Part shown: positions 6,678 to 7,809 of the stretch, piece after piece
Layout of the letters: each line of letters opens with the position of its first letter
How positions within the stretch are numbered: position 1 is the first letter of the stretch
NCBI GenBank assembly: GCA_016213345.1
Contig: JACRAO010000175.1
Location: 1-7,809, forward strand
Length of the DNA stretch: 7,809 nucleotides
Reading direction: 5' to 3'
Source of the DNA: Bdellovibrio sp.
Lineage (GTDB): Bacteria > Bdellovibrionota > UBA1018
Notes under the pieces: model-generated
What the model saw: the letters and a program-made list of their open reading frames with translations, nothing else
What the model was told of the DNA's origin: nothing
Database searches by the model: none
Translations under genes and position numbers: made by a program

Positions 6678-7487
6678 ATGAAGGTTTTGTTTTTTGGTGA
6701 TATTTTTGCACGCCCTGGCAGAGAAGCATTGGTCAAGGCAATAAGCAAATTGAAACCTATATATGATCCTGAATTTATTGTAGTAAACGCAGAGAATGCT
6801 GCTCATGGTAACGGCATACTTCCGGAAATGGTTCAAACTTTTTTGAATTTAGGAGTAGATGTTATCACCACTGGAAATCACGCATGGGATCAAAAAAAGA
6901 TTATCTCTTTTTGGAGTCAAACAGATAGACTTTTAAGACCTGCAAATTATCCTGAGCATCCACTGCATAAAACACCAGGCAGAGGCTCTGTAATTGTTCG
7001 TTCTCAAAAAAATCCAAATGTGAGTTTAGGAGTGATTCAAATCATGGGACGAACATTTATGGATGCAATTGATTGTCCATTTATAGCTGTAGATAAGGAA
7101 ATAGAGAAAATCAAGCAACAAAACATTAACTGTATTTTAGTCGACATACATGGCGAAGCAACTTCTGAAAAACAAGCCTTGGCTCACTATGTTGATGGTA
7201 GAGTCAGTGCCGCACTGGGCACACATGCTCATGTGCAGACAGCGGATGAGAGAATATTGCCTTGGGGAACAGCTGCCATTACAGATGTTGGGATGTGTGG
7301 ATGTTTTGATTCAATAATAGGTGTAAAAAAAGAAATTTCTATAGAAAAATTTCTTACTAAGCGCAAAATCAAATATGAACCTGCCGATGGCCCAGGTGGC
7401 TATGGAGCTGTACTCGTTGAAATTAACGACAAAACAGGCAAAGCGTTGTCAATTCTAAGACTAAGAGAAACTATTGTATCTCTTTAA
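6678..7487 (+). CDS. YmdB-type metallophosphoesterase (2',3'-cyclic-nucleotide phosphodiesterase family, TIGR00282-like)
   Basis: The 269-residue cytoplasmic enzyme has the usual family length. The dinuclear metal ligands are all visible: D8 in FGDIFARPGR, E39 and N40 in NAENAAHG, N67 and H68 in TTGNHAWDQ, H158 in DIHGEATSEK, and H183 and H185 in GTHAHVQTADE. The C-terminal GVKKEISIEKFLT and YEPADGPGGYGAV blocks are also typical. Family members such as Bacillus YmdB hydrolyse 2',3'-cyclic nucleotides and influence biofilm and motility decisions and RNA turnover; whether that role holds here is inference. The start has only a weak GAG upstream (6672-6674), so it may depend on translation from zapA, which ends 39 nt before. 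It should not be confused with the unrelated E. coli macrodomain protein that is also called YmdB. Confidence 0.92.
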   Translation: MKVLFFGDIFARPGREALVKAISKLKPIYDPEFIVVNAENAAHGNGILPEMVQTFLNLGVDVITTGNHAWDQKKIISFWSQTDRLLRPANYPEHPLHKTPGRGSVIVRSQKNPNVSLGVIQIMGRTFMDAIDCPFIAVDKEIEKIKQQNINCILVDIHGEATSEKQALAHYVDGRVSAALGTHAHVQTADERILPWGTAAITDVGMCGCFDSIIGVKKEISIEKFLTKRKIKYEPADGPGGYGAVLVEINDKTGKALSILRLRETIVSL

Positions 7488-7512
7488 TAATCTTCTATAA
7501 TAAAGGTTATTA
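7485..7512 (+). promoter_or_regulatory. Possible coupling hairpin spanning the ymdB-like stop and the next gene's ribosome site
   Basis: TAATAATC (7485-7492) can pair with GGTTATTA (7505-7512) through eight pairs including one G-T, around a 12-nt loop. The left arm begins at the stop codon of the phosphodiesterase. The right arm covers the GG of the AAAGG site and the A of ATG 7512. A ribosome terminating upstream would open it, coupling the two genes. The stem is A/T-rich and weak. Confidence 0.3.
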
Positions 7513-7706
7513 TGCAACGATCTTCTTTTACTGAACTTTATGAAACATTTTTAGACTTTGTAAGACAAGAAATTCAAAAAGAGCGCAGTACTGTTAACAA
7601 AAAAATGCTCAGCGTGCTTCTTTGGTGTTTTGTCTTTCCAGCCTTGCTTTCAATCATAATTGTTATATTAACAAATTTAGAAAACCAAATTTTACCAATG
7701 ATTTAA
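7512..7706 (+). CDS. Small single-span membrane protein, unknown function
   Basis: The 64-residue protein has a charged, probably helical N-terminus (residues 1-31, with Glu8, Glu11, Asp15, Glu20 and Lys23) and one strong membrane segment at about 32-54. A short tail (NLENQILPMI) follows. The lysines before the segment (K30, K31) suggest that the N-terminus is cytoplasmic. ATG 7512 has an AAAGG site with a 5-nt spacer (7502-7506), and the gene begins 24 nt after the phosphodiesterase stop, which supports co-transcription and a real gene. I recognise no family. A membrane anchor or adaptor linked to ymdB or zapA function is possible but only by position. Confidence 0.7.
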   Translation: MQRSSFTELYETFLDFVRQEIQKERSTVNKKMLSVLLWCFVFPALLSIIIVILTNLENQILPMI

Positions 7707-7712
7707 GTGTGT

Positions 7713-7806
7713 TATCTCATTTGGAGCCGAGGCGGATCGAACGCCCGACCTCGAGCTTGCAAAGCTCGCGCTCTACCAGTTGAGCTACGGCCCCATTTTT
7801 GAGATA
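7713..7806. repeat. 7-bp inverted repeat flanking the tRNA-Ala gene
   Basis: TATCTCA (7713-7719) and TGAGATA (7800-7806) are exact reverse complements on either side of the tRNA. In the precursor transcript they could pair the 5' leader with the 3' trailer beyond the acceptor stem. A short A/T-rich repeat like this may be chance. Confidence 0.4.
7722..7794 (-). tRNA. tRNA-Ala (anticodon UGC)
   Basis: The minus strand folds into a complete 73-nt cloverleaf. The acceptor stem is GGGGCCG/CGGCTCC and includes the G3-U70 pair that is the alanine identity element. The D stem is GCTC/GAGC, and the anticodon stem CGAGC/GCTCG carries the loop TTTGCAA. The T arm has the loop TTCGATC, and A73 is the discriminator. 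The anticodon TGC lies at 7761-7759. The 3' CCA is not encoded, so it must be added by the CCA-adding enzyme. It is convergent with the small membrane protein gene, leaving 15 bp. Its promoter lies beyond the right edge. Confidence 0.97.
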
Positions 7807-7809
7807 CTA

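Noticed and set aside
6600..6836. Minus-strand 78-codon frame
   Set aside because: It covers the zapA tail and the ymdB start on the wrong strand; both plus-strand proteins are clear family members.
7496..7501. Exact TATAAT hexamer before the small membrane protein gene
   Set aside because: As a -10 box it would start transcription at or after the AAAGG ribosome site, and the -35 candidate (TTGTAT) matches only three of six positions.

Overview
The window is strongly A+T-rich and reads as chromosomal DNA from a Gram-negative bacterium. It encodes an outer-membrane beta-barrel with a C-terminal Phe, an outer-membrane-type lipoprotein, a ZapA division protein and a YmdB-type metallophosphodiesterase. 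The A/T-rich composition, the SUMF1-like lipoprotein with Ig-like domains and the zapA-ymdB order would suit Bdellovibrionota (for example the Silvanigrella side). That placement is an inference from gene content, not a match I could test. I see no insertion sequence, phage gene, CRISPR array or integrase.

Layout, left to right. (1) Positions 1-1277, minus strand: the N-terminal 425 codons of a multi-spanning GT-C (GT87-like) glycosyltransferase, cut by the left edge. (2) A 36-bp divergent gap, then a plus-strand outer-membrane barrel protein (1314-2165). (3) Overlapping it tail to tail by 4 bp, a minus-strand 580-residue lipoprotein with Ig-like modules and a formylglycine-generating-enzyme-like fold (2162-3904). 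(4) A 142-bp divergent control region with a 23-bp near-perfect palindrome almost at its centre. (5) A plus-strand cellulose/mannan-synthase-like family 2 glycosyltransferase (4047-5564), again overlapping tail to tail by 4 bp with (6) a minus-strand two-gene operon: a 149-residue coiled-coil protein and a 64-residue protein joined by an ATGA overlap (5561-6201). (7) Divergent from that operon, a plus-strand cluster zapA - ymdB-like - small membrane protein (6348-7706). (8) A minus-strand tRNA-Ala(UGC) at 7722-7794.

How the genes may work together. The left two thirds is an envelope region: two unrelated membrane glycosyltransferases, an outer-membrane barrel and a surface-type lipoprotein. 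This fits polysaccharide or glycoconjugate production, but no export or polymer-length partner lies in the window. The right third is housekeeping: cell division, a phosphodiesterase and a tRNA. The gene pair with no recognisable function is the coiled-coil/64-residue operon divergent from zapA. No gene-free stretch exceeds about 150 bp. I did not find a clearly new multi-gene system. The best leads are the central palindrome, the coupled unknown pair next to zapA, and the probably non-catalytic FGE-like lipoprotein.
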